NCBI RefSeq assembly: GCF_014856545.2
Contig: NZ_CP109811.1
Coordinates: forward strand, 245,001 to 296,000
Length of the DNA: 51,000 nt
Direction: 5' to 3'
From: Mesobacillus jeotgali
GTDB taxonomy: Bacteria; Bacillota; Bacilli; Bacillales; Cytobacillaceae
In this document: piece by piece, positions 1 through 7,893 of the stretch
Layout: every line of letters starts with the position of its first letter
Position numbering within the stretch: the stretch's first letter is position 1
Notes under the pieces: generated by a model
What the model was told of the DNA's origin: nothing
The model's database searches: none
Seen by the model: the letters and a program-made list of their open reading frames with translations, nothing else
Position numbers and translations under genes: made by a program

Positions 1-28
1 GAAAAATTGCTGGTTTTTTTGCTCGTCC

Positions 29-58
29 TTGATAAATCGTGTAAACTACATATAGAAT
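29..58 (+). promoter_or_regulatory. possible sigma-A promoter
   Basis: TTGATA (29-34) and TAGAAT (53-58) are 18 bp apart. A transcript from here would run at once into the hairpin at 65-92, so its role for tsaE is doubtful. Weak call. Confidence 0.25.
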
Positions 59-64
59 CTTCAT

Positions 65-92
65 CCTTAGGAGGCTTCCTAAGGTTTTTTTA
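65..92 (+). terminator. intrinsic terminator of the gene upstream of the window
   Basis: CCTTAGGA (65-72) pairs perfectly with TCCTAAGG (77-84) around a GGCT loop, followed by a run of seven T. It most likely ends the gene left of the window; in B. subtilis that neighbour is thiL. Confidence 0.75.
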
Positions 93-118
93 TCTTTTAA
101 AGGATGTTACTTAGATAA

Positions 119-168
119 GTGTCTAGCCCCAACGCTAGTAGAGGCTGAACAAGGCGCTTGCGCTTTTT
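119..168 (+). repeat. shortened copy of an intergenic repeat also present at 34395-34516
   Basis: The two ends (GTCTAGCCCCAACGC and GGCTGAACAAGGCGC) match the ends of the 120-bp structured element at 34395-34516, but the middle, including its inner hairpin, is missing. It lies between the upstream terminator and tsaE. See the full copy for structure. Confidence 0.6.
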
Positions 169-201
169 ATAATAAAATTGACTGTTAGTTAGGTGATATA
201 T

Positions 202-654
202 ATGGCGACTTATCAATACATTTCAAAGCAGCCGGAAGACACAAAGGATTTTGCCAAGAGGCTGGCTGGTATTCTTCAAGCAGGAGATGTCATTGCCCTT
301 GAAGGTGATTTAGGTGCAGGAAAGACGACTTTTACAAAAGGTCTTGCCGAAGGATTGGGAATCACCAGGAATGTGAACAGCCCGACGTTCACGATCATCA
401 AGGAGTACCAGGGAAGGCTGCCGTTGTACCATATGGATGTCTACCGTGTTGAAGATGCGTTTGAAGATCTAGGTTTTGAAGAATACTTTGAAGGTAATGG
501 TGTAACGGTTGTGGAATGGGCTCATTTGATCGAAGCCCAGCTGCCTGAGGAGCTATTGCTTCTTCAATTATATCTTGATGAAAACGGGGCTAGAAGAATC
601 GTTGCTGAGCCAAAGGGCAGTCGGTATGAAGAATTGTGTAAGGAGATATTTTAA
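202..654 (+). CDS. tsaE: tRNA N6-threonylcarbamoyladenosine biosynthesis ATPase TsaE
   Basis: TsaE is the small P-loop ATPase that works with TsaB and TsaD to transfer threonylcarbamoyl to A37 of ANN-decoding tRNAs in the cytoplasm. The protein (150 aa) shows the Walker A motif GDLGAGKTTFTKGLAEGLG near residues 35-53, the NSPTF switch segment and the YHMDVYR and VVEWA motifs typical of the family. Length is normal. ATG 202 is preferred over GTG 193 because AGGTGA (191-196) is correctly spaced only for 202. The stop codon is followed directly by the tsaB start, so the two are translationally coupled. First gene of the four-gene t6A operon in this window. Confidence 0.95.
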   Translation: MATYQYISKQPEDTKDFAKRLAGILQAGDVIALEGDLGAGKTTFTKGLAEGLGITRNVNSPTFTIIKEYQGRLPLYHMDVYRVEDAFEDLGFEEYFEGNGVTVVEWAHLIEAQLPEELLLLQLYLDENGARRIVAEPKGSRYEELCKEIF

Positions 655-1356
655 ATGAAGGTATTATCGATTGATACGTCCAATTATGTTTTGGGTATTG
701 GTTTGCTTGATGGCGAAACTGTTTTGGGCGAGTATATTTCCAATATAAAAAAGAATCATTCAGTAAGGGTTATGCCGGCAATCCAGACATTGATGGAAGA
801 ATGCAACATAAAGCCAGCAGATCTATCAAAGATTGTAGTCGCTGAAGGACCTGGATCGTACACGGGTGTTCGTATCGGCGTGACAATCGCGAAGACCATG
901 GCCTGGACATTAAAGATCCCGTTATCTGGGGTTTCAAGCCTTCAGGTTGCTGCAGCATCAGCTGGACGCTATTTTAACGGTTATGTTTCTCCTTTCTTTG
1001 ATGCAAGGAGAGGACAGATTTATACAGGTTTATATAAGTTTGAAGATCAAAAGCTGCAGATTGTAAAAAAGGATCAGCTTGTCATGTCAGCTGATTGGGT
1101 AAAAACATTGAATGAGTTGGACAGCAGGGTTTTGTTCACGAGTAATGATTTGAATCTCCATGAAGAGGTCATTAAGGAAGGGCTTGGTGACAAAGCTGTC
1201 TTGGCAGAGATTACGGAGTTGAACCCTAGACCGGCAGAGCTTGCATTATTGGGACGGGATAAAGAGGCTGTTGACCTTCATACATTTGTCCCTAATTATA
1301 TCCGCCTGGCAGAAGCAGAGGCTAATTGGCTGAAAGCACAAGAGACTAAGAAATAA
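655..1356 (+). CDS. tsaB: tRNA threonylcarbamoyladenosine biosynthesis protein TsaB
   Basis: TsaB is the catalytically inactive ASKHA-fold partner of TsaD in the t6A complex. The 233-aa product begins with the actin-like phosphate-1 segment (MKVLSIDTSNYVLGIGLL) and carries the family motif EGPGSYTGVRIGVTIAKTM near residues 64-82. It lacks the HxxxH metal motif found in TsaD, as expected. The start codon abuts the tsaE stop (TAA ATG), and the SD-like GGAGATATTTTAA lies inside the end of tsaE. Size and order match tsaE-tsaB-rimI-tsaD of B. subtilis (ydiB-ydiC-ydiD-ydiE). Confidence 0.95.
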   Translation: MKVLSIDTSNYVLGIGLLDGETVLGEYISNIKKNHSVRVMPAIQTLMEECNIKPADLSKIVVAEGPGSYTGVRIGVTIAKTMAWTLKIPLSGVSSLQVAAASAGRYFNGYVSPFFDARRGQIYTGLYKFEDQKLQIVKKDQLVMSADWVKTLNELDSRVLFTSNDLNLHEEVIKEGLGDKAVLAEITELNPRPAELALLGRDKEAVDLHTFVPNYIRLAEAEANWLKAQETKK

Positions 1357-1369
1357 GTGGGAAGAGAAA

Positions 1370-1819
1370 ATGAATAATACGATAACGTTCCGTAATATGA
1401 CGGTTGATGATCTGGATGAAGTGATGGAGGTAGAGCTCAAATCCTTTACTGTTCCATGGAGTAAAGAAGCTTTTTTCAATGAGTTGACGAAGAACCAGTT
1501 TGCGCATTATCTAATAGTGGAAGTGGATCAAAGGGTAGTTGGTTACTGTGGAGTATGGATCATCATAGATGAAGCACATATCACAAATATTGCCTTACTT
1601 CCGGAATACAGGGGCATGAAGCTTGGAGAAGCTCTTATGGCAAAGGTGATGGAGCTGGCTCGTGAATTGGGCGCAATGAGGATGACTCTGGAAGTCAGGG
1701 TCAGTAATGAAAGGGCCCAGAATCTTTATGGCAAGTTCGGTTTTGAAGAAGGGGCTATAAGAAAACAATATTATACTGACAATATGGAAGACGCTATAGT
1801 AATGTGGGTGAATTTATAA
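1370..1819 (+). CDS. rimI: ribosomal-protein-alanine N-acetyltransferase RimI (GNAT)
   Basis: GNAT-family N-acetyltransferase of 149 aa. RimI acetylates the N-terminal alanine of ribosomal protein S18 in E. coli; the Bacillus substrate may differ. Visible features are the N-terminal DLDEVMEVE helix, the beta4 strand [12 protein letters not shown], the acetyl-CoA loop [15 protein letters not shown] and the RimI-typical [19 protein letters not shown] followed by [16 protein letters not shown]. The SD is GGGAAGAG upstream of ATG 1370. The stop codon overlaps the tsaD start (TAATG at 1817-1821), showing tight coupling within the t6A operon. Confidence 0.93.
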   Translation: MNNTITFRNMTVDDLDEVMEVELKSFTVPWSKEAFFNELTKNQFAHYLIVEVDQRVVGYCGVWIIIDEAHITNIALLPEYRGMKLGEALMAKVMELARELGAMRMTLEVRVSNERAQNLYGKFGFEEGAIRKQYYTDNMEDAIVMWVNL

Positions 1820-2838
1820 TGACAAAAGACCAATTAATAATGGGAATAGAGACAAGCTGTGATGAGACAGCAGTCGCGATTGTAAAAAATGGACGAGAAA
1901 TCCTGGCTAATGTCGTTGCGTCGCAGATTGAGAGCCATAAGCGCTTCGGCGGTGTTGTACCTGAAATCGCATCCAGGCATCATGTTGAACAGGTGACGCT
2001 TGTGCTGGAGGAAGCGTTAACTCAGGCTAATGTGGATATTAAGGATTTGGATGCCATTGCGGTGACGGAAGGTCCTGGCCTGGTTGGCGCACTATTGATC
2101 GGAGTGAATGCTGCAAAAGCTTTGGCATTTGCGAATGGCATTCCTCTTGTTGGAGTCCATCATATCGCCGGCCATATCTATGCGAACCGGCTTGTGGCGG
2201 AGATGAACTTCCCGCTGCTTTCACTTGTCGTGTCGGGCGGACATACTGAGCTCATTTATATGAAGGAACACGGCCATTTCGAAGTGATTGGCGAGACTCG
2301 AGATGACGCAGCAGGCGAAGCCTATGACAAGGTTGCAAGGACATTGCACCTTCCATATCCGGGAGGCCCGCATATCGATCGGCTGGCTCATGAAGGAAAG
2401 GCAACAATCGATCTGCCTCGAGCATGGCTGGAGGAAGGTTCCTATGATTTCAGCTTCAGTGGATTGAAGTCAGCTGTGATCAACGTTGTGCATAATGCTC
2501 AGCAGCGTGGAGAGGAAATCGCACCCCAAGACCTTGCAGCCAGCTTCCAGGAGAGTGTGATTGATGTACTTGTTACAAAAACTCAAAAGGCTGTTAAGGA
2601 ATACGGAGTAAAACAAGTACTGCTTGCTGGAGGAGTTGCAGCGAATAAAGGATTAAGAGAAAAACTATCCACAGAATTTACAGGTTCGGATGTGGAAATA
2701 GTCATTCCTCCATTGTCTTTATGCACAGACAATGCCGCAATGATTGCCGCTGCAGGAAGCGTTTTGTATGAAAAGGGACAGCGAGCCGATTTAACGTTGA
2801 ATGGAAATCCAGGACTGGAGATAACTATCCACAACTAA
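1819..2838 (+). CDS. tsaD: tRNA N6-adenosine threonylcarbamoyltransferase TsaD
   Basis: TsaD (formerly Gcp, YdiE) is the catalytic subunit that transfers the threonylcarbamoyl group to A37 of tRNA. The 339-aa protein has the N-terminal ASKHA motif [15 protein letters not shown], the metal-binding HxxxH in [26 protein letters not shown] and the C-terminal [12 protein letters not shown] plus [12 protein letters not shown] motifs. All are intact and the length is normal. ATG 1819 overlaps the rimI stop and has GGGTGA 7 bases upstream; the in-frame GTG 1804 would extend it by five residues and is less likely. A DnaA-box-like 9-mer spans the last codons (2825-2833). Confidence 0.96.
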   Translation: MTKDQLIMGIETSCDETAVAIVKNGREILANVVASQIESHKRFGGVVPEIASRHHVEQVTLVLEEALTQANVDIKDLDAIAVTEGPGLVGALLIGVNAAKALAFANGIPLVGVHHIAGHIYANRLVAEMNFPLLSLVVSGGHTELIYMKEHGHFEVIGETRDDAAGEAYDKVARTLHLPYPGGPHIDRLAHEGKATIDLPRAWLEEGSYDFSFSGLKSAVINVVHNAQQRGEEIAPQDLAASFQESVIDVLVTKTQKAVKEYGVKQVLLAGGVAANKGLREKLSTEFTGSDVEIVIPPLSLCTDNAAMIAAAGSVLYEKGQRADLTLNGNPGLEITIHN

Positions 2839-3047
2839 AGTCTCAAGCGAAAAAATGTTGTCAGACTCTTCTGTGGATATGTTGATGTTTCTTAGGTGAA
2901 ATTGTGTGCAATGTGGATAAAAACGGCTGTTTTTGTGGATAATGTGGAAAACTCTCTGGATAAGCTATAAATCAGTCTTTACTGTGTGAATAACTATGTG
3001 AACAAAAAGTCCCGGTTTTTAAATCGGGGCTTTTTTTCTGTGGAAAA
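2825..3047. promoter_or_regulatory. DnaA-box cluster between tsaD and ydiF
   Basis: Two perfect DnaA boxes (TGTGGATAA at 2912-2920 and 2934-2942) and six one-mismatch boxes (2825-2833, 2872-2880, 2943-2951, 2955-2963, 2985-2993, 3039-3047) lie in about 220 bp, nearly all in one orientation. Another perfect box (TTATCCACA, 3505-3513) lies inside the neighbouring ABC-F gene and a near match lies at 2665-2673 in tsaD. From memory, B. subtilis has a known DnaA-box cluster between gcp (tsaD) and ydiF, the same gene pair. A likely role is to titrate DnaA near the origin. Confidence 0.8.
3008..3038 (+). terminator. terminator of the tsaE-tsaB-rimI-tsaD operon
   Basis: AGTCCCGG pairs with TCGGGGCT (with G-T wobbles) around TTTTTAAA, followed by seven T. 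It lies 170 bp after tsaD and inside the DnaA-box cluster. Confidence 0.7.
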
Positions 3048-3094
3048 GGTTAAAATCTGAAATTATACACTGGAAATTATATGTTTTTTTCCAG

Positions 3095-3198
3095 TTTGCG
3101 AATAAATAGAATGAATTTGCGAATAAATGCTCAGTTTTTGCTAATAAATATAGTTTTTTGCGAGCAATCAATAAATTTTTGCGAATAAAATGGACTTT
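3095..3198. repeat. about 21-bp phased direct repeat, five imperfect units
   Basis: The core TTTGCGAATAAAT recurs at 3095, 3116, 3137 (TTTGCTAATAAAT), 3157 (diverged) and 3178, giving spacings of 21, 21, 20 and 21 bp, close to two helical turns. It is non-coding, AT-rich and sits between the DnaA-box cluster and the ydiF terminator. Function unknown. Confidence 0.75.
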
Positions 3199-3212
3199 GC
3201 ACAACAGGAGAA

Positions 3213-3243
3213 CAAAAAAACGGGCACAATTCATGCCCGTTTA
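3213..3243 (-). terminator. terminator of the ABC-F gene
   Basis: AACGGGCA (3219-3226) pairs with TGCCCGTT (3234-3241), with an A-run on the left that reads as a T-run on the minus strand. It sits just after the minus-strand ABC-F stop codon. Confidence 0.8.
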
Positions 3244-3251
3244 GTCCATTC

Positions 3252-5180
3252 CTAAGCCAGCTCTGTCCACTCTTCCATCAGTTCATCGAGTTTCTCTTTT
3301 GCGGCTTCGATTTTGCTATTGATCTCTCCTGCTTTTTCGTGATCCTGGAAGACCTCGGGATCACAGAGCAACTCTTCGTATTCAGCTACTTCTAACTCCA
3401 GTTGTTCAATCTTCGCTTCTACTTCTTCCATGCGGCGTTTGCGCTGGCGTTCGAGTTTTTTCGCTTCTTTGTCTTGTTGATAGGAGGTTTTGTCTTGCTT
3501 AGAGTTATCCACAGCGTTTCCTGATGCTTTGGCGGCCTGTTCTGCCAATGCCTTCAATTCTTCCTGCTCAAGCTTTTTCTCGACGTAATAATCGTAATCG
3601 CCAAGGTATTCAGTTGAACCGGCACGGTCGAGCTCAAGCACCTTTGTCGCGATCCTGTTGATAAAATAGCGGTCATGTGAGACGAACAGGATGGTGCCTG
3701 GATAATCGATCAGGGCATTTTCGAGCACTTCCTTGCTGTCCAGGTCGAGGTGGTTTGTTGGCTCGTCCAGAATTAAGAAATTTGAATTCTGCAGCATCAG
3801 CTTGGCCAGTGCCAGACGGGCCTTTTCGCCACCGCTCAGGGTAGAGACGATTTTTAAGACATCGTCACCTGAGAAAAGAAAGTTCCCTAGTACCGTGCGG
3901 ATTTCTTTTTCGGACTTCAGGGGGTATTCATCCCAAAGTTCGTTCAAGACCTTTTTATTCGAACTGAGTTCTGCCTGTTCCTGATCATAATAGCCAATCG
4001 AAACATTGGAACCGTATTGAATATTGCCAGTAATCGAAGGCAGTTTTTCAACGATTGTTTTTAATAAGGTTGATTTTCCGACACCATTTGGTCCAACCAG
4101 AGCAGTGCTGTCGCCGCGCGAAAGATTGAAGGAGATATTTTTAGATACGACTTCATTTTGATAGCCGACAGATAGTGTATTCACCTTCAGGACATCATTG
4201 CCGCTCTGCCGTTCGATTTGGAAGCTGAACGATGCCGACTTTTCATCACCCTTTGGCCTGTCCATCCGATCGATTTTTTCAAGCTGCTTCCTGCGGCTCT
4301 GGGCACGCTTAGTCGTTGATGCCCTGGCCAGGTTTCGCTGGATAAAGTCCTGCAGCTTGGAGATCTCATCCTGCTGCTTCTCATACAGCTTCAGGTCGCG
4401 TTCGTAATTCGCGGCTTTCTGCTCTAAATATGAACTGTAATTGCCAGGAAACTTCGACAGCTGATGGCGGGAGATTTCATATACTTGGTTCACGACCTTA
4501 TCAAGGAAGTAACGGTCGTGGGAGACAATCAGGATGGCTCCGTTATAGCCCTGCAAATACTGCTCAAGCCAGGAAAGCGTATCAATATCCAGGTGGTTCG
4601 TCGGTTCATCCAGTATCAAAATATCCGGGCGGGTCAATAATAGCTTCGCCAATGCGAGTCTAGTTTTCTGTCCGCCGCTTAAAGTGGATATTTTTGTGGA
4701 ATAATCAAAAGAATGGAAGTTCAGCCCGTGGAGGACGGAACGGATATCGGCTTCATATTGGTAGCCGCCTTTTTCCTTGAACTGGACCTGCAGCAAGTCA
4801 TACTCTTTTAGGACTCTTTCATATTCTGTCTCGTTTGACAGGATGTCTGGATCCGACATTTTTTCCTCAAGTCTGCGCAAGTCTTTTTCCATGTTGTGCA
4901 GATGGTCAAAAACAGCCAGCATTTCATCCCAGATGCTTTTCTCGGACTCCAGACCGGTATTTTGGGCCAGATAGCCAATTGTTGTACCTTTTGGGCGGAT
5001 GATTTCGCCGCCGTCATGTGATTCGTACCCGGCGATGATTTTTAGCAGGGTTGATTTTCCTGCCCCGTTCCGGCCGACAAGCGCTACTCGGTCATTGGTC
5101 TGTATTTCAAACTTTATATTCGATAAAATAAGATCAGCAGCAAAATATTTTGATAGCTGATTAACCTGTAATAAAATCAT
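3252..5180 (-). CDS. ydiF: ABC-F family ATP-binding protein (YdiF type)
   Basis: Soluble ABC-F protein of 642 aa with two nucleotide-binding domains and no membrane segments; the family acts on ribosomes. Domain 1 has Walker A GRNGAGKSTLLKI, signature LSGGQKTRLALAK and Walker B LILDEPTNHLDID. Domain 2 has GPNGVGKSTLLKT, LSGGEKARLALAK and LILDEPTNHLDLD. A charged linker of about 80 residues joins them. A highly charged coiled-coil C-terminal extension (about the last 90 residues) follows, as in B. subtilis YdiF. The minus-strand SD AGAGGTGA precedes ATG 5180. The gene is convergent to tsaD, and a DnaA box lies in its 3' part (3505-3513). Which ABC-F subgroup it belongs to, and any antibiotic role, cannot be told by eye. 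Confidence 0.95.
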   Translation of the reverse strand: MILLQVNQLSKYFAADLILSNIKFEIQTNDRVALVGRNGAGKSTLLKIIAGYESHDGGEIIRPKGTTIGYLAQNTGLESEKSIWDEMLAVFDHLHNMEKDLRRLEEKMSDPDILSNETEYERVLKEYDLLQVQFKEKGGYQYEADIRSVLHGLNFHSFDYSTKISTLSGGQKTRLALAKLLLTRPDILILDEPTNHLDIDTLSWLEQYLQGYNGAILIVSHDRYFLDKVVNQVYEISRHQLSKFPGNYSSYLEQKAANYERDLKLYEKQQDEISKLQDFIQRNLARASTTKRAQSRRKQLEKIDRMDRPKGDEKSASFSFQIERQSGNDVLKVNTLSVGYQNEVVSKNISFNLSRGDSTALVGPNGVGKSTLLKTIVEKLPSITGNIQYGSNVSIGYYDQEQAELSSNKKVLNELWDEYPLKSEKEIRTVLGNFLFSGDDVLKIVSTLSGGEKARLALAKLMLQNSNFLILDEPTNHLDLDSKEVLENALIDYPGTILFVSHDRYFINRIATKVLELDRAGSTEYLGDYDYYVEKKLEQEELKALAEQAAKASGNAVDNSKQDKTSYQQDKEAKKLERQRKRRMEEVEAKIEQLELEVAEYEELLCDPEVFQDHEKAGEINSKIEAAKEKLDELMEEWTELA

Positions 5181-5208
5181 TATTTTTCACCTCTATTGCC
5201 TTAGAGAT

Positions 5209-5237
5209 AGTGTAACCCATTAATATAGGCACGGCAA
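5209..5237 (-). promoter_or_regulatory. possible promoter of the ABC-F gene
   Basis: On the minus strand TTGCCG (5232-5237) and TACACT (5209-5214) are 17 bp apart, 30 bp before the ydiF start codon. Plausible sigma-A promoter. Confidence 0.4.
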
Positions 5238-5286
5238 TATGTGCGAACTGCGGTAGGTGGGACGGTATAAAAAAATTCCCTTTGTA

Positions 5287-5312
5287 TTGTGAACATTGAA
5301 ACAAAGTTCACA
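5287..5312. promoter_or_regulatory. operator-like inverted repeat upstream of moaC
   Basis: TGTGAAC (5288-5294) and GTTCACA (5306-5312) are perfect inverted repeats with 11 bp between. A TTGACA hexamer (5320-5325) follows, without a good -10 at the usual distance. The half-sites resemble Rex half-sites (TTGTGAA) but the spacing is too large for the Rex consensus (N4). Binding protein unknown. Confidence 0.4.
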
Positions 5313-5360
5313 CACAAGTTTGACAAAATAGTGTATCATTTGGTAGAAAGGAGCTTTTAC

Positions 5361-5855
5361 ATGGCAGAATTTACGCATTTTAACGAAGAGGGCAGAGCAA
5401 AGATGGTCGATGTGAGTGAAAAAGCGGAGACGGTTCGTACTGCAGTCGCCCATTCAAGCATAACCGTGAATGAAGATATATATGTGAGAATCACTGAAAA
5501 TAAAATGAAAAAAGGGGATGTCCTTGCAGTGGCACAGGTAGCAGGCATCATGGCGGCGAAAAAAACGTCAGAAATCATCCCGATGTGCCACCCGATTCCA
5601 TTAACAGGCATTGACCTTTCATTCGAATGGGAGCAAAATGGAAATGACTATATTTTAAATATCGCTGCATCTGTTAAAACAAAAGGGAATACGGGTGTAG
5701 AAATGGAAGCGTTAACAGCAGCTTCAGCTTGTGCGCTGACTGTTTATGATATGTGCAAGGCCGTTGATAAAGGCATGGTGATCGGCAAGACGTATCTTGT
5801 TGAAAAAACCGGCGGTAAAAACGGTGATTTCAAGAGAGAAGAAAAGTTGAGATAG
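5361..5855 (+). CDS. moaC: cyclic pyranopterin monophosphate synthase MoaC
   Basis: MoaC converts 3',8-cH2GTP to cyclic pyranopterin monophosphate, the second part of the first step of molybdenum cofactor synthesis. The product is 164 aa with the expected motifs: [11 protein letters not shown] near the N-terminus, [21 protein letters not shown] (active-site His) and [25 protein letters not shown] followed by the [12 protein letters not shown] loop. ATG 5361 has the SD GAAAGGAG; a longer in-frame reading back to GTG 5289 would run across the inverted repeat and has no SD. It stands alone here without other moa genes, next to rex as in several Bacillaceae. Confidence 0.95.
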   Translation: MAEFTHFNEEGRAKMVDVSEKAETVRTAVAHSSITVNEDIYVRITENKMKKGDVLAVAQVAGIMAAKKTSEIIPMCHPIPLTGIDLSFEWEQNGNDYILNIAASVKTKGNTGVEMEALTAASACALTVYDMCKAVDKGMVIGKTYLVEKTGGKNGDFKREEKLR

Positions 5856-5882
5856 AAATACGGACAGGGTGGAGGATGGAGA

Positions 5883-6548
5883 ATGACGAATGATGCTATG
5901 AAGATTCCGCAGGCAACCGCAAAACGTTTGCCACTGTATTACCGGTTCTTATTGAACTTGCATTCTTCAGGTAAGCAAAGGGTGTCATCCGCGGAATTAA
6001 GTGAAGCGGTAAAAGTGGATTCAGCGACAATCCGGAGGGACTTTTCCTACTTTGGAGCTCTGGGTAAAAAGGGGTACGGCTACAATGTCAATTACCTGCT
6101 GACTTTTTTCCGAAAGACGCTTGACCAGGATGAACTGACGAAGGTAGCCTTGATTGGTGTCGGAAATCTGGGAACAGCATTTTTGAATTATAATTTTTCC
6201 AAGAACAATAATACGAAAATTGAGATCGCCTTTGATGTGGATCCAGGCAAGGTTGGCACGAAAATTGGTGACGTTGCAGTGTATCACATGGATGACCTTG
6301 ACAAGGTTGTCGTCGAGGAAGGTATCCAGGTCGCAATCCTGACTGTTCCTTCAGCAGTAGCACAGTCGATAACAGACCGATTGGTGCAGGCGAATATCAA
6401 GGGAATCCTGAACTTTACACCAGCGAGACTGAATGTGCCGGCGTCCATCAGGATTCATCACATTGATTTGGCGGTTGAATTGCAGTCATTGATTTATTTC
6501 TTAAAGCATTATCCAACAGATACTGAAACAACAGAATCGGTAGAATAA
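5883..6548 (+). CDS. rex: redox-sensing transcriptional repressor Rex
   Basis: Rex senses the NADH/NAD+ ratio and represses fermentation and respiration genes when NAD+ is high. The 221-aa protein has an N-terminal winged helix (about residues 1-80, with [20 protein letters not shown] as recognition region and [13 protein letters not shown]) and a Rossmann NAD(H) domain starting with [13 protein letters not shown]. The C-terminal swapped helix is present ([19 protein letters not shown]). Length and motifs are typical. The SD GGAGGATGGAGA precedes ATG 5883. It is followed by a strong bidirectional terminator and by convergent ydiK-ydiL. Confidence 0.97.
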   Translation: MTNDAMKIPQATAKRLPLYYRFLLNLHSSGKQRVSSAELSEAVKVDSATIRRDFSYFGALGKKGYGYNVNYLLTFFRKTLDQDELTKVALIGVGNLGTAFLNYNFSKNNNTKIEIAFDVDPGKVGTKIGDVAVYHMDDLDKVVVEEGIQVAILTVPSAVAQSITDRLVQANIKGILNFTPARLNVPASIRIHHIDLAVELQSLIYFLKHYPTDTETTESVE

Positions 6549-6586
6549 AAAATAGCTCCTTCATGATGAAGGAGCTATTTTTTCTG
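6549..6586. terminator. bidirectional terminator between rex and ydiK
   Basis: A 33-bp near-perfect palindrome (6549-6581, arm AAAATAGCTCCTTCAT) with A-run on the left and T-run on the right serves both rex and the convergent ydiK. The ydiK stop codon (6575) lies inside it. Confidence 0.9.
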
Positions 6587-6775
6587 TATATTCTTAAGTT
6601 TAAAATGGAACATGATCATCCTGATGCCGGACCCGAAGTCGAACGTGGCAAGGGCTACAAGCAGATAGCTAAAGAATCCCCAGCCTGTCTCATTTACATT
6701 CTGGATGGCGAAATAGGTGAATAAGCTGCCTAACAAGATGTAGACAACGCCTGAAAATAAAGGCGATTGCTTCAT
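6575..6775 (-). CDS. ydiK: small membrane protein YdiK (DUF4305 type)
   Basis: Small protein of 66 aa with two predicted membrane spans (about residues 9-24, VVYILLGSLFTYFAIQ, and 34-55) and a basic C-terminus. It matches the B. subtilis YdiK type in size, in the TFDFGSGIRMI segment and in its place between rex and ydiL. Function is unknown. Its start is 4 bp from the ydiL stop, so ydiL-ydiK form one minus-strand unit. In B. subtilis tatAy-tatCy lie between rex and ydiK; they are absent here. Confidence 0.85.
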   Translation of the reverse strand: MKQSPLFSGVVYILLGSLFTYFAIQNVNETGWGFFSYLLVALATFDFGSGIRMIMFHFKLKNIQKK

Positions 6776-6778
6776 AAC

Positions 6779-7510
6779 TTAAAATCCCCCAATAAAGCTT
6801 TGAATTTTCTCTGCTTCTTTTATCATTCTCTCAATGTCTTCCCTAAATACGGATTGAATCAGTACAACCATTGTATTCATTGTAACATGGGCAATGATTG
6901 GCACGATAATCCGCTTTGTTTTTACATAAAGGAAAGCAAAGGTGAATCCCATTGCTGAGTACAGGATCACATGCTCCGGCTCCATATGCGCAAGCGCGAA
7001 TATGACAGAGCTTATGAGCGCTGAGAAAAAGAAATTCATTTTCTTATGCAGGCTGCCGAATATGATTTTTCGGAAGACGATTTCCTCTAATATAGGGCCA
7101 ATAATCGAACTGACTAAAATGACAATCGGGAACATTTCGATCAGCTTGATGATTTCCTGTGTATTCTCCGAGCCCATTTCGATTCCAATCATATTCTCGA
7201 TGCTTGCCGCAATCGATTGGGCGAACAGAGCAAGGAAGACACCAGCGAAAGCCCAGGCTGCTGAGCTTACCGGTGATGAAGCATCACGCAGGTCAGCACC
7301 TGTCCTGCGTTCCTTCCTTAGCAGCAGGAGCACAATCACAAGTGTCAGCGAAAAGCTGATCACGAGCCAGTAGGGAATCGAGAGTGTCTCCATTTCTTCC
7401 AGGCTTTTTCCCATTGCAGCTCCAATAAAGGCAACAATCGGGATGCCGATGAGGCTTGAAAGCTGCATGGCGATATAGGCGATAATGACGTACCAGTATT
7501 CCTTTTTCAA
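6779..7510 (-). CDS. ydiL: CPBP-family intramembrane metalloprotease YdiL
   Basis: Predicted membrane protease of the CPBP/Abi family, 243 aa with about six to eight spans. The three family motifs are complete: EEIVFR (Glu142, Glu143, Arg147), FALAH (His175) and HVTMN (His208, Asn212), which form the presumed metal/catalytic site in the membrane. Substrates are not known; relatives process prenylated or bacteriocin-related peptides. The minus-strand SD AAGGAGAT precedes ATG 7510. The place next to groES is conserved in Bacillus. Confidence 0.9.
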   Translation of the reverse strand: MKKEYWYVIIAYIAMQLSSLIGIPIVAFIGAAMGKSLEEMETLSIPYWLVISFSLTLVIVLLLLRKERRTGADLRDASSPVSSAAWAFAGVFLALFAQSIAASIENMIGIEMGSENTQEIIKLIEMFPIVILVSSIIGPILEEIVFRKIIFGSLHKKMNFFFSALISSVIFALAHMEPEHVILYSAMGFTFAFLYVKTKRIIVPIIAHVTMNTMVVLIQSVFREDIERMIKEAEKIQSFIGGF

Positions 7511-7787
7511 TATGATAATCTCCTTCTATTCGGATCGGTCTATGTGTATGCCATAAAAGTTGTTATAAGAATGCTATCTATCCATTTTACTAGTAATCAT
7601 CAGGAAAGTTCAAATATCAGGGTGTCTCGTGAACATTTTGGTTAAAATTCCGGTGAACTGGCATACTCTTTATGGTGGTCTTTTTTAGCCATGCTGCCGT
7701 GGAGTACGCGAAAAATAGTACTTGCTGTCGAAGGGCATGTAGGTAGATTTAGATGTTAATTTTTATAAAAAAAGTTAGGCTTCACGC
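7511..7787. other. intergenic gap between ydiL and the groES promoter
   Basis: About 280 bp with no convincing gene. It should hold the minus-strand promoter for ydiL-ydiK; I see no clear hexamer pair. Confidence 0.4.
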
Positions 7788-7816
7788 TTGCAAAAAAAAT
7801 AGAGATTCATTATTAT
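7788..7816 (+). promoter_or_regulatory. groESL promoter
   Basis: TTGCAA (7788-7793), 17 bp, TATTAT (7811-7816). The predicted start site falls just before the CIRCE element, as expected for an HrcA-repressed promoter. Confidence 0.75.
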
Positions 7817-7826
7817 ATAAATTGTG

Positions 7827-7853
7827 TTAGCACTCTATTGAGGCGAGTGCTAA
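7827..7853 (+). promoter_or_regulatory. CIRCE operator (HrcA binding site)
   Basis: TTAGCACTC (7827-7835), 9-bp spacer, GAGTGCTAA (7845-7853): a perfect CIRCE inverted repeat in the groESL leader. It implies repression by HrcA and release under heat or unfolded-protein load. Confidence 0.98.
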
Positions 7854-7893
7854 TAAACAATAATCTACATATAATTTGAGGAGGTTGTTTCAC

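Noticed and set aside
2839..3250. A second replication origin
   Set aside because: DnaA boxes are present, but there is no dnaA/dnaN, and such clusters are known to titrate DnaA without initiating.
5287..5312. Rex operator before moaC
   Set aside because: Half-sites are similar, but the spacer is 11 bp rather than the 4 bp of the Rex consensus; kept only as an unassigned inverted repeat.
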